Of a stretch of DNA of 64,000 nt, positions 8,256 through 18,431 are shown in pieces; positions within the stretch are counted from its first letter, which is position 1; each line of letters starts with the position of its first letter. The DNA is taken from positions 15,404-79,403 of the forward strand of contig URWN01000002.1 in the NCBI GenBank assembly GCA_900551615.1. Direction: 5' to 3'. The position numbers and the translations under genes were made by a program. The notes beneath the pieces were generated by a model, which saw only the letters and a list, made by a program, of their open reading frames with translations, made no database searches and was not told the origin of the DNA. The DNA is from an uncultured Clostridium sp. (GTDB lineage: Bacteria; Bacillota; Clostridia; TANB77; CAG-508).

Positions 8256-8528
8256 ATGATATCTACAGTTAAAAGAGAAATAGCAATAGAAAAAGAATTA
8301 CGTTCTAAGATTGAATGGGCTTGCACTTTTAGTAATTGTGAACCAAAGATAAAGAATGGTAATTTGAGAATGGTTGAAAAAACTAATATTGCTTATGTAG
8401 AACCACATAGTGTAGTCATTAAAGGTAAATTATATTTATTCTTTAATGAACACAAATACTTTTACATAAGTAATTTAGCAAATAAATACCCACTCTCAAG
8501 ATTAAGAGATTTTATCAGTGGTAACTAA
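8256..8528 (+). CDS. Small hypothetical protein beside the recombinase
   Basis: 90 residues, mixed alpha/beta, no membrane segment, unknown family. The start at 8256 is chosen because AAAAAAGGAGG lies 10 bases upstream; the longer frame from 8199 has no ribosome site. It ends about 110 bases before the serine recombinase in the same direction and is probably an accessory gene of the mobile element (for example an excision or regulatory factor), which is inference from position only. Confidence 0.55.
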   Translation: MISTVKREIAIEKELRSKIEWACTFSNCEPKIKNGNLRMVEKTNIAYVEPHSVVIKGKLYLFFNEHKYFYISNLANKYPLSRLRDFISGN

Positions 8529-8631
8529 TACTAGAAGTTTTCTTTTTATCAGCAAGTAATACAAGTAAATAATAAGATAAATTTTAAGTGTTAGTTAGCA
8601 AAGGCTTTCTGGCACTTTTTTATATTTTTAG

Positions 8632-10519
<1,888 letters not shown>

Positions 10520-10521
<2 letters not shown>

Positions 10522-10561
10522 TTGTTGCAAGAATGCTCTTTATATTTTCTCTGCAACAATT
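10520..10561. repeat. Inverted repeat after the recombinase gene
   Basis: 10-bp perfect arms AATTGTTGCA and TGCAACAATT around 22 bases. There is no U tract, so it may be a weak terminator or a binding site. Confidence 0.4.
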
Positions 10562-10635
10562 AAATTAACGTGGCACGTTTTGTTTTTACTTTAGTAAAAA
10601 TGAAAGTGGCGATAGTTAATTTAAATAAATTTTAT

Positions 10636-10733
10636 CTCTGCGAGAGAAAATTTATTGCCTCGCAGAGCCCCCGAGTTATGATGGTACGTCATAACTCATA
10701 GGGGGTTAGGACTTATGGCAAAGCCAAAGTCCT
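10636..10733. other. Cluster of palindromes, candidate oriT of the mobilizable element
   Basis: Three adjacent inverted repeats lie immediately before the relaxase gene. They are CTCTGCG/CGCAGAG, then CCCCC-GAGTTATGA with TCATAACTC-(ATA)-GGGGG, then AGGACTT..GGC/GCC..AAGTCCT. The stretch is far richer in G and C than its surroundings. MobV relaxases nick at palindromic oriT sites next to their own gene, so this is the natural oriT candidate. The nick site is not identified. Confidence 0.5.
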
Positions 10734-10766
10734 CTGCTTCGAAGAAATTTCAAAGGAGGTGCTTTT

Positions 10767-12113
10767 ATGGAGCAAGAATTAGCATATTCTTTTCACTTAG
10801 GTAGCGACAAAAACAAAAGTAAATTAGCAAAGAAAGTTGCAAAAGAAAATTTATCTGGTACTACTTCTCTATCAAATAATGCAATTCAAAATGCAAAATA
10901 CCTGTCTGATGTAAATAAACACAACTTAAGAGATTATGATAATCAAAGAGAGTTAATTAGAACGATTTATGGAACAACTGATATTGTAAATGATGTTAAG
11001 CAAGTATATTTAGATGAATTTGAAAAAGCAAGATTAGAATATAATCAAAAGCAAACTCGTGAAGATAGAAAAATTGAAGATTACTTCAAAAAAGTATGTG
11101 ATTCACAGAATGATATAGCTTGTGAAATTATAATAGAACTTGGAGATATGGATTTTTGGAATGATAAAGACAACGAATACAGACTAAAAATGATTGATGT
11201 ATATAATGAGCAAGTCAAAGATTTAATTAAAGTTGTACCAACTTTTAAAATAGCAAATGCAACAATTCATTTTGATGAAACCTCTCCACATATGCATATT
11301 GTTGGTGTTCCAATAATAGAAAATTGTACTAGAGGAATGAAAAAGCAAGTTGGAAAAAGTAAGATATTTACAAAAACTTCACTAACTGAAATACAAGATA
11401 AAATGAGAAATGCTTGTATTAAGTCATATAACAAGTTTTATGAAGTTAATACACGATTAAAAGAAAAGCAGAAAGGCAGAAATCAAGATATAAATGTTAG
11501 AGATATGAGCAATTATAGAGAAACCAAGAAACAACTAGCTAAAAAAGAACAAAAACTCGAAAAAGCAAATACTCAAACTAAAGCACTTGATAATACCAGT
11601 AAAGATATAGACAAGATTTTAGGCAGTTTGAAACATACTAAACTGAACAAAAATAATATGGTTATTTCAAGCGAAGATGTCCAGAAAATCAAAAATTATA
11701 CAAAAGATGTAAAAGATATTACTAAAACTGTTAGAAGTGTAAATGACTTAAATATGGCGATTAATGAATTTGAACATTCTGCTTATGAAATAGAAAAGGA
11801 AAATCGTTCACTTAAATATGAAATAGAATTAAAAAATAATGAAATTGGAAGTCTGAAAAAGGAACTTTCTACTAAAGACAAGATTATTAGCAAATTACAA
11901 GCTGAAAAAGAAAAGATAAAACAAGAATTACAGAAATTCAAAGGATTTTGGTGTAGTCTAATGAAACAATTTCACAATAAAATTGGATTTGAGAAGAATG
12001 AACATTATAAATATGTTAGTGATGATTTATATAAAAATGGCATTTTGGATGACAACGATAACGAGATAACAAATAATGTTAAAAGGAAAATATTTAATAG
12101 ATATGATAAATGA
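10767..12113 (+). CDS. MobV-family relaxase (Pre/Mob-like)
   Basis: 448 residues. The metal-binding motif HFDETSPHMH (H168, H175, H177) is the hallmark of MOBV relaxases, which nick oriT and lead the strand into the recipient cell. The N-terminal part (to about 250) is the relaxase domain. From about 250 to 400 it is a long Lys/Glu-rich coiled coil. Start at 10767 behind AAAGGAGGTGC. No coupling protein or type IV secretion genes are nearby, so the element would be mobilized by another conjugative element. A small gene overlaps its 3' end. Confidence 0.88.
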   Translation: MEQELAYSFHLGSDKNKSKLAKKVAKENLSGTTSLSNNAIQNAKYLSDVNKHNLRDYDNQRELIRTIYGTTDIVNDVKQVYLDEFEKARLEYNQKQTREDRKIEDYFKKVCDSQNDIACEIIIELGDMDFWNDKDNEYRLKMIDVYNEQVKDLIKVVPTFKIANATIHFDETSPHMHIVGVPIIENCTRGMKKQVGKSKIFTKTSLTEIQDKMRNACIKSYNKFYEVNTRLKEKQKGRNQDINVRDMSNYRETKKQLAKKEQKLEKANTQTKALDNTSKDIDKILGSLKHTKLNKNNMVISSEDVQKIKNYTKDVKDITKTVRSVNDLNMAINEFEHSAYEIEKENRSLKYEIELKNNEIGSLKKELSTKDKIISKLQAEKEKIKQELQKFKGFWCSLMKQFHNKIGFEKNEHYKYVSDDLYKNGILDDNDNEITNNVKRKIFNRYDK

Positions 12114-12369
12114 TATGGACTTAACAAATAAATTAAGGCTTGCAATATGTATGAGTGATAGTAGTTGTACAAATCTAAAATATGATAAACCTGAGATGTA
12201 TAAGTATTTTGATAGTATGTTGAAAGAAATTGATGAAGAATATAGAACTACTTTAATAAACTTTGCAAAATATCATCTTATAATGTTTGCAATGGCTAAA
12301 ATTCTGAAAATTACAAAAGAAGAACAAAATCAACTTGCATTATATTTATTTAATGTTTTAAATAGTTAA
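12076..12369 (+). CDS. Small hypothetical protein overlapping the relaxase end
   Basis: 97 residues from the first ATG. ATGs at 12103 and 12115 are possible, and none has a good ribosome site, so the start is uncertain. All-alpha and soluble, with several cysteines and methionines in LAICMSDSSCTN. I do not recognise it. The overlap with the relaxase gene suggests coupled translation and a role in the same mobile element. Confidence 0.5.
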   Translation: MLKGKYLIDMINDMDLTNKLRLAICMSDSSCTNLKYDKPEMYKYFDSMLKEIDEEYRTTLINFAKYHLIMFAMAKILKITKEEQNQLALYLFNVLNS

Positions 12370-12394
12370 AACTAGGAAAAATAAAGCATTATTA

Positions 12395-12422
12395 TTGAAA
12401 ATTATGTAAAACATGATATAAT
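12395..12422 (+). promoter_or_regulatory. Promoter for the cargo gene at 12551
   Basis: TTGAAA at 12395-12400 and TATAAT at 12417-12422, 16-base spacer. A leader of about 120 bases follows, with small inverted repeats (AGCAA-ATTGCT, GAGAGAAATATTTCTC). Confidence 0.5.
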
Positions 12423-12550
12423 ATTATATGATATAGCAAATTGCTGTGTTATTATCTTTTTTCCACTAAATAGTGAGAGAAATATTTCTCTGGCTTTTAG
12501 TTTTACATACAGTAAGTTATCAACAAAAAAGCATTAAGGAGGAAAAAATT

Positions 12551-13468
12551 ATGCTTGAAAAAATTCTAACAAAAATGGCTAAAGTGGTATATCCTGAACG
12601 GGATATAAGTGTAGAAAAACTAGGAGGTCGATTCTTTCTTCATCCGCGTGATACAACTGGTTGCAACACTTATCTGCTAGAAAGAACATACTCGTATGAT
12701 GAAGTTGTGAAGTTGAATGCTTTGACAACTTATAGTGCAGGTTTTGGATTTTGTTCAGAACTTGGACCAATTGCTTTTATCGGAATTCCTAATCCTGTTT
12801 GTGCACAGAGAAGTGGATATTTTGAATATAAAGTTCATGCATACGGAACCCCTTTTGATGAGAGCGAGTACTATTTCAAAGCTTACACTGAGGAAGAAGC
12901 AAAGAATATCGGAAATTATACTGTATATGGTTTAGACGGACTCAGAGAAGTTGCGTCAGTAGCTCCTATAAGCCAGATGTCCTATGTCTATGATTCCAGA
13001 TTTACAGCTAAAGAAGCTAAAAATCCAAGAGTATTTGACATGGACTGCAAGTTGAAAGGAGTTTATAGTTACAATGAAGCTAAACTACTTTCAACTGGAA
13101 CACTTAAAGAAAAAGATGGCTATTCAGGAGAAGAACACCCTATTGTTTTTGCAATTGTAGGAAATGGTCAGCATGTAGGAATTATTAACATGTGGCCTTC
13201 TCAAACAGAGCTGGTACGTGGTTTTAGAGATGTTTGGGAATATGGTGTTGAAGAACCCGAAACTCAAACAATTAGTTTTCTTACCAAAGAGGAAGCTTCT
13301 AAAATCAAAGATTTTACACTGTACGTCTATAAGTATGCTAGTTCAGGAAAAGGCAGGGACAAATATCAAATCGAAAGATATGATAGAACTCTTGATAAGA
13401 GATTCAAGTTTCAGTTACCTGACGGAAATGATTATCGATTGATTGAGCATACGGAATTGTTCAAGTAA
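12551..13468 (+). CDS. Hypothetical protein of foreign composition, probable cargo
   Basis: 305 residues, soluble, unknown family. The start at 12551 has AAGGAGG 7 bases upstream; the frame open from 12473 has no ribosome site. Several segments share a loose pattern of an aromatic residue, two or three polar residues and E-A-K (TYSYDEVVKLN, AYTEEEAKNIG, RFTAKEAKNP, VYSYNEAKLL, FLTKEEASKIK), suggesting an internally repeated fold. Codon use (CGGGAT, CCGCGT, CTGGTACGT) is distinctly richer in G and C than that of the surrounding genes, which points to recent acquisition. It ends at a strong terminator. Confidence 0.7.
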   Translation: MLEKILTKMAKVVYPERDISVEKLGGRFFLHPRDTTGCNTYLLERTYSYDEVVKLNALTTYSAGFGFCSELGPIAFIGIPNPVCAQRSGYFEYKVHAYGTPFDESEYYFKAYTEEEAKNIGNYTVYGLDGLREVASVAPISQMSYVYDSRFTAKEAKNPRVFDMDCKLKGVYSYNEAKLLSTGTLKEKDGYSGEEHPIVFAIVGNGQHVGIINMWPSQTELVRGFRDVWEYGVEEPETQTISFLTKEEASKIKDFTLYVYKYASSGKGRDKYQIERYDRTLDKRFKFQLPDGNDYRLIEHTELFK

Positions 13469-13477
13469 TTAAAAATG

Positions 13478-13516
13478 AGTGGGTTGCAAATATAGAATGC
13501 AATCCACTTGTTTTTT
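13478..13516 (+). terminator. Rho-independent terminator after the cargo gene
   Basis: AGTGGGTTGCA and TGCAATCCACT (one G-U pair), loop of 9 bases, then TGTTTTTT. Confidence 0.75.
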
Positions 13517-13560
13517 CAATTATAAATAATTTTAATATAGAAAAAGTATTCTCATATTTA

Positions 13561-14358
13561 TTACTTTAAATATTTAATATCAGTATCATTTAAAATTTGC
13601 ATTTGTGATATAGCTATTTTATTTAATTTTTCAAGTCTTTCAGATTGTTTTAATCTTTCATTTATAAAAACAGAATTTAAATTTTCTAAATTTGCTAAAC
13701 ATATTAATTCATTCATTGTTGCATAATCTCTTATATTTCCATCTAAATTAGGATTTTTAGTACGCCATTCTTTTGCTGTCATACCAAATAAAGCCATATT
13801 TAATACATCTGCTTCTTCTGCATAAACAAAGTTTATTTGATTTTTAGTTAATTCTTTAGGTACTAAATTATTTTTAATAGCATCAGTATGTATTCTATAG
13901 TTAATTTTAGAAAGTTCTCTTTTGGCATTCCAACCTATTTGCTTTTGTTCTTCTGCTTTTAATCTCTCAAATTCTTTTATCAATAATAGTTTAAATTTTG
14001 GACTAATCCACATTCCAAATTCAAAAGCAATATCTTTATGAGCATAAGTTCCACCGTATCTTCCAGCTTTTGATATTATTCCAATCGCATTTGTTTTTTC
14101 TGTCCATTCTTTTACACTTATTTTATAACTATTTAAACCTGCTTGACTTTTAATTATGGCGAATTCGCCATAATTAAAATTAGGATTATGAATTTCTTCC
14201 CAAATACCTAAAAACTCAATAGTATTTCTATTCCTTAGCCAGTCTGAAACAAAGAAATCTCCATCTTTTGATTTTAACATATCAGTAATTGATATATAAT
14301 CTTCATCATCAATTTGTATATAGTTTATTTTTTGATTTAAAACGCTTAATTCTGGCAT
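13561..14358 (-). CDS. KilA-N domain protein
   Basis: 265 residues. The N-terminal half matches the KilA-N fold of phage and virus DNA-binding proteins: DDEDYISITDML, then FLGIWEEIHNPNFN, then KAGRYGGTYAHKDIAFEFGMWISPKFK. The C-terminal half is a helical, less conserved region (ELTKNQINFVYAEEADVLNMALFGMTAKEWR). Such proteins are common in phage and mobile DNA and are also reported beside defence genes. AAAAGGAGGTC precedes the ATG. A promoter on this strand has TTGATT (14426-14421), TATAAT (14403-14398) and a 17-base spacer. It is divergent from the HEPN-domain gene. Confidence 0.85.
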   Translation of the reverse strand: MPELSVLNQKINYIQIDDEDYISITDMLKSKDGDFFVSDWLRNRNTIEFLGIWEEIHNPNFNYGEFAIIKSQAGLNSYKISVKEWTEKTNAIGIISKAGRYGGTYAHKDIAFEFGMWISPKFKLLLIKEFERLKAEEQKQIGWNAKRELSKINYRIHTDAIKNNLVPKELTKNQINFVYAEEADVLNMALFGMTAKEWRTKNPNLDGNIRDYATMNELICLANLENLNSVFINERLKQSERLEKLNKIAISQMQILNDTDIKYLK

Positions 14359-14515
14359 ATATTGACCTCCTTTTAGAAATAGTAATTATTTTGTATTATT
14401 ATACCAAACAAAAGTTTTGAAATCAATATTATTTGAAAAATTTGTAAAAATAATCTATAATATTGTAAAAATATGAATTTTTATAAGTGATTTTTATAAT
14501 CAAAATGGAGGATAT

Positions 14516-16141
14516 ATGGAAATAGATAATATATTAATTAGTGGGAGAAAAGAAAGTATTGATGTTTGTTGTAGTTTATTTGGATATACAGAACTATTGA
14601 ACAAATTGCACATTTCAGCAAGATACAATATAAAACATCAACCATATGAATTTGAAAAAATTTGTAAAATTTTTAATATAGATATAAACAATACTACTAT
14701 TCCAAGCCAAAAAACAATATTAATAGGTTTTTCTCAAAAATATTTTAATGAAAACATTATAGACAATTATAATATAGAACGAATTGTAACTAATAAAGAT
14801 ATTGCAAAAATAATAGGAGATAATATTTCAATAAAATATATAAAATGTGGTTGTATTTCTAGTATTATAGCTAAGGAATTTTTGAACAACAATATTATTC
14901 CTTCTAAACAAAGTGTTATATTATTGTACTATGGTATTATTTATCAAACTTCAAATTTAAAATCGAAAAACACAAAAGATTTGGATATAGAAATGGTAAA
15001 GTATTTAAAAGAAGTTTATAAAGATATTTTAATAGAAGATAGTCATAATAGGATTTTTGAAATTAATAATTTTAGAGATGTATTATACAACAAATTAGAC
15101 AATAATCTTATAAAGATTAATAATATGTTTGAGAATCTATATATAGGAGTTATATGTATTCAAACAATTAATTGTAAAGATATTATAGAAAAAAATATTG
15201 ATTTGATTTGTGATAGCTTGGAAAGATATAAGAGAAAAAATGAATTAGATTTCTGTATTCTTCTAATGCAAGATTTAGAAAAAGGATATTCTTATATTAT
15301 AAATCCTGTCAAAGAATATGAAAATTTAATTACCCGATTATTCCATTTCCAATTTAATAATTCTGTTTTAGAATATAATCGTGTTATATGTAATAGCGAG
15401 ATTATATCTAGACTATATAAATTAAGCACTTTTAGAGATGATATAAATACTTTATGTGCAGAAAAAAATATGTTTTTTAGCAATGTTAGATGGTGGGTAA
15501 ATTTATGTATAGCTTCTATGAAAAAAATAGATTTAAATCAGCTTGAATATGGAAAAAATCAGCCAATAAAAAGAAAAAAAGAAATTATAAAAAATGCTTG
15601 TAATAAAGATTTGTATTATTCAACGTTTACTTATTTAGTTGCAGGTATGGAAGATTTTTTTTCACAATTAATAAAACTAATATTAAAAAAAGATAATAGG
15701 CGTTTATTGGTAACAGTAAAAGATATTAATTTTAAAAGTAAATATGACATAGAAAACATAGTATTAGCAAATAATAAAGAAACTATAATTGATCTTATTA
15801 TAGAAGACAGAATTATTTCAATAATGTATGCAAATCCAAGATGTCAAGCTGAATATTTTAGAAAAGCATTAAGTATAGATATATCTGATGAAAAATGGAA
15901 TATATGGTATGAAATAAAAGCTACAAGAGACCTAATCGTACATAATTTAGGAACAATAAATGAAACATATATTGAAAAAGCAGGTACAGCTGCAAGAGGA
16001 AAAATAGGAGATACTATTGTATTAGATACAAGTTATTTTCTTTCTTCTATAAAATTCATGAAGAAAATTGTTAGTACATGTAACACAATTATAAAAGATG
16101 AATTTGTATTTAATAACGATTTTTATTATCAAGAATTTTAA
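14516..16141 (+). CDS. Degenerate DHH-DHHA2 (family II pyrophosphatase-like) protein fused to a C-terminal HEPN domain
   Basis: 541 residues. Residues 5-165 follow a family II pyrophosphatase/DHH domain segment by segment, but every metal ligand is replaced. The GHxNPDTD motif is GRKESIDV (R11, I15, V17). The VDHNE motif is IGFSQ (G71). The DHH motif is TNK (92-94). The late aspartate is Q144. Residues 205-305 match the DHHA2 domain (YIGVICIQTINCKDII, then LDFCILLMQDLEKGYSYII). Residues 330-530 are helical and carry RDLIVH (R471, H476), the RX4H catalytic pattern of HEPN ribonucleases. TATAAT at 14495 and GGAGG at 14507 precede the ATG. Lying in mobile DNA, it is a candidate abortive-infection or stress effector; that role is inference. 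Confidence 0.7.
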   Translation: MEIDNILISGRKESIDVCCSLFGYTELLNKLHISARYNIKHQPYEFEKICKIFNIDINNTTIPSQKTILIGFSQKYFNENIIDNYNIERIVTNKDIAKIIGDNISIKYIKCGCISSIIAKEFLNNNIIPSKQSVILLYYGIIYQTSNLKSKNTKDLDIEMVKYLKEVYKDILIEDSHNRIFEINNFRDVLYNKLDNNLIKINNMFENLYIGVICIQTINCKDIIEKNIDLICDSLERYKRKNELDFCILLMQDLEKGYSYIINPVKEYENLITRLFHFQFNNSVLEYNRVICNSEIISRLYKLSTFRDDINTLCAEKNMFFSNVRWWVNLCIASMKKIDLNQLEYGKNQPIKRKKEIIKNACNKDLYYSTFTYLVAGMEDFFSQLIKLILKKDNRRLLVTVKDINFKSKYDIENIVLANNKETIIDLIIEDRIISIMYANPRCQAEYFRKALSIDISDEKWNIWYEIKATRDLIVHNLGTINETYIEKAGTAARGKIGDTIVLDTSYFLSSIKFMKKIVSTCNTIIKDEFVFNNDFYYQEF

Positions 16142-16345
16142 ATAATTTATGTATTGATAATTTATAAAAAATATGTTAAAGTAAATACAATAAATCGAGT
16201 TATATAAGAGAGCTTGAAACAAAGTAGGCATTTTTTCGCATACCTGTTTCGTAATGGCTCCACGCTATAAAAATTTATAAAGCATTATTAAAATTTAAGA
16301 TATATTTATCTCATCAGTATCTTATCATATATTTTTGTATTTAGT
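16142..16345 (+). other. Intergenic stretch with an imperfect hairpin
   Basis: No gene is seen. GAGC-TTGAAACA-AAGTAGGC at 16209-16230 can pair imperfectly with GCATACCTGTTTC and GGCTC at 16238-16260. This may end the HEPN transcript or be a small structured RNA. No U tract follows. Confidence 0.35.
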
Positions 16346-16373
16346 TTGACATTTTAAAAGTTTTGAGTATAAT
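16346..16373 (+). promoter_or_regulatory. Promoter of the LOG-family gene
   Basis: Consensus TTGACA at 16346-16351 and TATAAT at 16368-16373, 16-base spacer. Confidence 0.65.
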
Positions 16374-16453
16374 AAAGATAGGAAATGGAGAATCCATAAA
16401 TGTGCAAAAGTAACCAATTAAATAATTATTTAGCGAAAGGAGTTAGGCATATT

Positions 16454-16990
16454 ATGAATATTTTTGTAGGCTGTTCATCAAGGACTACTGAAAATGAAAA
16501 TTACAATAGAATAGCTGAAAAAATAGGCAATTTTATTGTAAAAGAAGGTCACAATTTTGTTTTTGGTGGTTGTAACGAGGGATTAATGGGAAAAATTTAT
16601 TCAGTTGTATCTAAATCACCAGAAAGTAAAATCATTGTTACTATCGCGAAAGCATATGTAGATGATTTAAAACCTCTTTCATACAGTAAAGCATATATGT
16701 TTGATACTGTAAATGAAAGAAAAAATGCTTTTATTGATTTAGCAGATGTAATGATTTTTATACCAGGTGGTATTGGAACTATTGATGAATTACTTACCGC
16801 AATTGAAACAAGAAGAAATCACGAACATAATGTACCAATTATAATAATAAACGAAAATGGCTTTTTTGAACAACTGTTAAATATGTTAGAACGAATTTAT
16901 GATGAGGGATTTGCGGATTCTAAAGATCGCCAGTTATATCTTGTAGCTGATACGATTGACGAAGCTATCGAACACTTATCTAAGGTATAA
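16454..16990 (+). CDS. LOG-family protein (possible cytokinin-type nucleoside phosphate phosphoribohydrolase)
   Basis: 178 residues of Rossmann type. The family motif PGGIGTIDELLTA is intact, as are VFGGCNEGLMG and the MFDTVNERK segment that supplies the arginine, so the enzyme looks active on a nucleotide-like ligand. LOG proteins cleave the N-glycosidic bond of AMP-like substrates; the wider SLOG group also occurs in nucleotide-signal defence systems. The start at 16454 has GAAAGGAG 11 bases upstream, and the frame open from 16400 is probably leader. It has its own promoter and terminator. Whether it belongs with the HEPN gene or is independent cargo is open. Confidence 0.82.
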   Translation: MNIFVGCSSRTTENENYNRIAEKIGNFIVKEGHNFVFGGCNEGLMGKIYSVVSKSPESKIIVTIAKAYVDDLKPLSYSKAYMFDTVNERKNAFIDLADVMIFIPGGIGTIDELLTAIETRRNHEHNVPIIIINENGFFEQLLNMLERIYDEGFADSKDRQLYLVADTIDEAIEHLSKV

Positions 16991-17041
16991 AAAAAATTCA
17001 TTAATAATTATTAATAAGGAAAAGTGTATGGCAAGACCAAC

Positions 17042-17088
17042 AAAAAACAGAATGTACTATCCATTAAGGATGGTACATTCTGTTTTTT
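17042..17088. terminator. Bidirectional terminator
   Basis: A 16-bp stem, AAAAAACAGAATGTAC and its complement, with an inner ATCC/GGAT. Ts follow on the plus side and As precede, so it can serve both the LOG gene and the minus-strand RluA gene. Confidence 0.75.
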
Positions 17089-17118
17089 TACAATTAATTC
17101 TATTGAAAAAGTTTAACT

Positions 17119-17988
17119 TTAAAAAGAATTTTTAAACACAAATTCTCTGCCATTCAAATAATTCAACACACCACTATCAGAAGAAAAATTAAACTTCAAT
17201 TTATAACTACAAAGCATCTGACGAGACTTTTTAAAAGACTTATTAATATCATTTTTTCCATACTTACCATCACCAATAATAGGAAAACCTAAATAAGCCA
17301 AATGAGCTCTAATTTGATGAGTTTTACCAGTTTCAATTTCAACATCCAAAAGAGAAGTATTATCTTTACGTTTTTCCAAAACAGAAAAAGAAGTAATAAT
17401 CTTAACATAACCCTTTTTAGGGACATCAGAAATATACACCATAGATTTTTTATTATCCTTAAACAAATAAGCTTCACACCTTTTATGTTGAATATTTGGT
17501 ATGCCATATACTAAAGCTAGATAATGTTTTTCAATTTCATGCTTTTTAAATTTATCCAGAAGAATGTTTAAGGCAATTTCATTTTTAGCAAACAAAACTA
17601 AACCAGTAGTATTTCTATCAAGTCTATGGCAAGGCATAGGTTTAAAATTAGAATCTATGTAATTCTTGTGAACCAATGAAGTTAAAGAATTTTCACCAGT
17701 AACCTCAATATTTACAGGTTTATTTATAAGTAAAATATTATCATCTTCATATATAACATCTAATTTAACTTGATTTTTGCTTTCCAATAATGAATCAGCA
17801 ATATATACTAAAATTTCATCTCCTTCATGTACTGTTGTATCTTTATTTATACGTTTTTCATTGATTTTTATATCTTTTTTTCTTAATGTATTACAAAAAA
17901 GTCCATATGTTAAATTAGGCATATTTTCTAATAAAAACTTATTCAATTTTTTTCCATCATATTTTTTACTAACAATCAATTTTTTCAT
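17119..17988 (-). CDS. RluA-family pseudouridine synthase
   Basis: 289 residues from the ATG at 17988. An S4 RNA-binding domain fills residues 1-70 and the catalytic domain follows. The catalytic aspartate lies in HRLDRNTTGLVLFAK, and GKTHQIRAHLAYLGFPIIGDGKYG is the second signature. It isomerises uridines in rRNA or tRNA; the target (RluD/RluC-like) cannot be fixed. An earlier start at 18042 would add a hydrophobic stretch that is not part of the family, so I reject it. TATAAT ends only 6 bases before the chosen ATG, which would give an almost leaderless mRNA. Confidence 0.88.
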   Translation of the reverse strand: MKKLIVSKKYDGKKLNKFLLENMPNLTYGLFCNTLRKKDIKINEKRINKDTTVHEGDEILVYIADSLLESKNQVKLDVIYEDDNILLINKPVNIEVTGENSLTSLVHKNYIDSNFKPMPCHRLDRNTTGLVLFAKNEIALNILLDKFKKHEIEKHYLALVYGIPNIQHKRCEAYLFKDNKKSMVYISDVPKKGYVKIITSFSVLEKRKDNTSLLDVEIETGKTHQIRAHLAYLGFPIIGDGKYGKNDINKSFKKSRQMLCSYKLKFNFSSDSGVLNYLNGREFVFKNSF

Positions 17989-18054
17989 ACACTTATTATA
18001 AAGTATAAAATATAAAAAAACAATAGAAAAAAATAAATACATTTCCTATCGTTT

Positions 18055-18303
18055 TTAAATATCTTCATCTTCATCAGTGACATTATTAAATAAAGGGCTA
18101 TCAAAAAAATCTTTTAAGGTTATATTAAAACCTTCACATATATGCAACAAGCTATTAATTTTAGGAGATTTACTAACACCGTAAGTAATATCTCTTACAG
18201 TTGCTTGCGAAAGCCCAGACAATGTTGCTAATTTATTTGTTGTTATATTTCTATCAGTTTGAAGCTCTATAATTCTTTCTATAATTGCTTGAGATAAAGT
18301 CAT
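18055..18303 (-). CDS. XRE-family HTH regulator
   Basis: 82 residues. A complete helix-turn-helix (TTNKLATLSGLSQATVRDITYG) is followed by SPKINSLLHICEGFNITLKDFF, the usual Cro/C1 C-terminal part. A TGGAGG site precedes the ATG. It is divergent from the pseudopilin gene at 18432, and a 20-bp palindrome lies between them, so it probably represses that gene and itself. The same arrangement recurs at 36.6-38.9 kb. Confidence 0.88.
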   Translation of the reverse strand: MTLSQAIIERIIELQTDRNITTNKLATLSGLSQATVRDITYGVSKSPKINSLLHICEGFNITLKDFFDSPLFNNVTDEDEDI

Positions 18304-18355
18304 AATAATGCCTCCATAAAAGTTTAATTAAAGTATAACAAATAGAAATAAAAAA

Positions 18356-18375
18356 GTTAGTGAACACTCACTAAC
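18356..18375. promoter_or_regulatory. Palindromic operator candidate between XRE and pseudopilin genes
   Basis: GTTAGTGA-ACAC-TCACTAAC: perfect 8-bp arms with a 4-base centre, in the divergent intergenic region upstream of TATACA at 18393. Confidence 0.55.
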
Positions 18376-18431
18376 ATTCAAATTAATGTTGGTATACAAT
18401 AAATAAAACTTAAATTTAGGAGGAAAAACAA

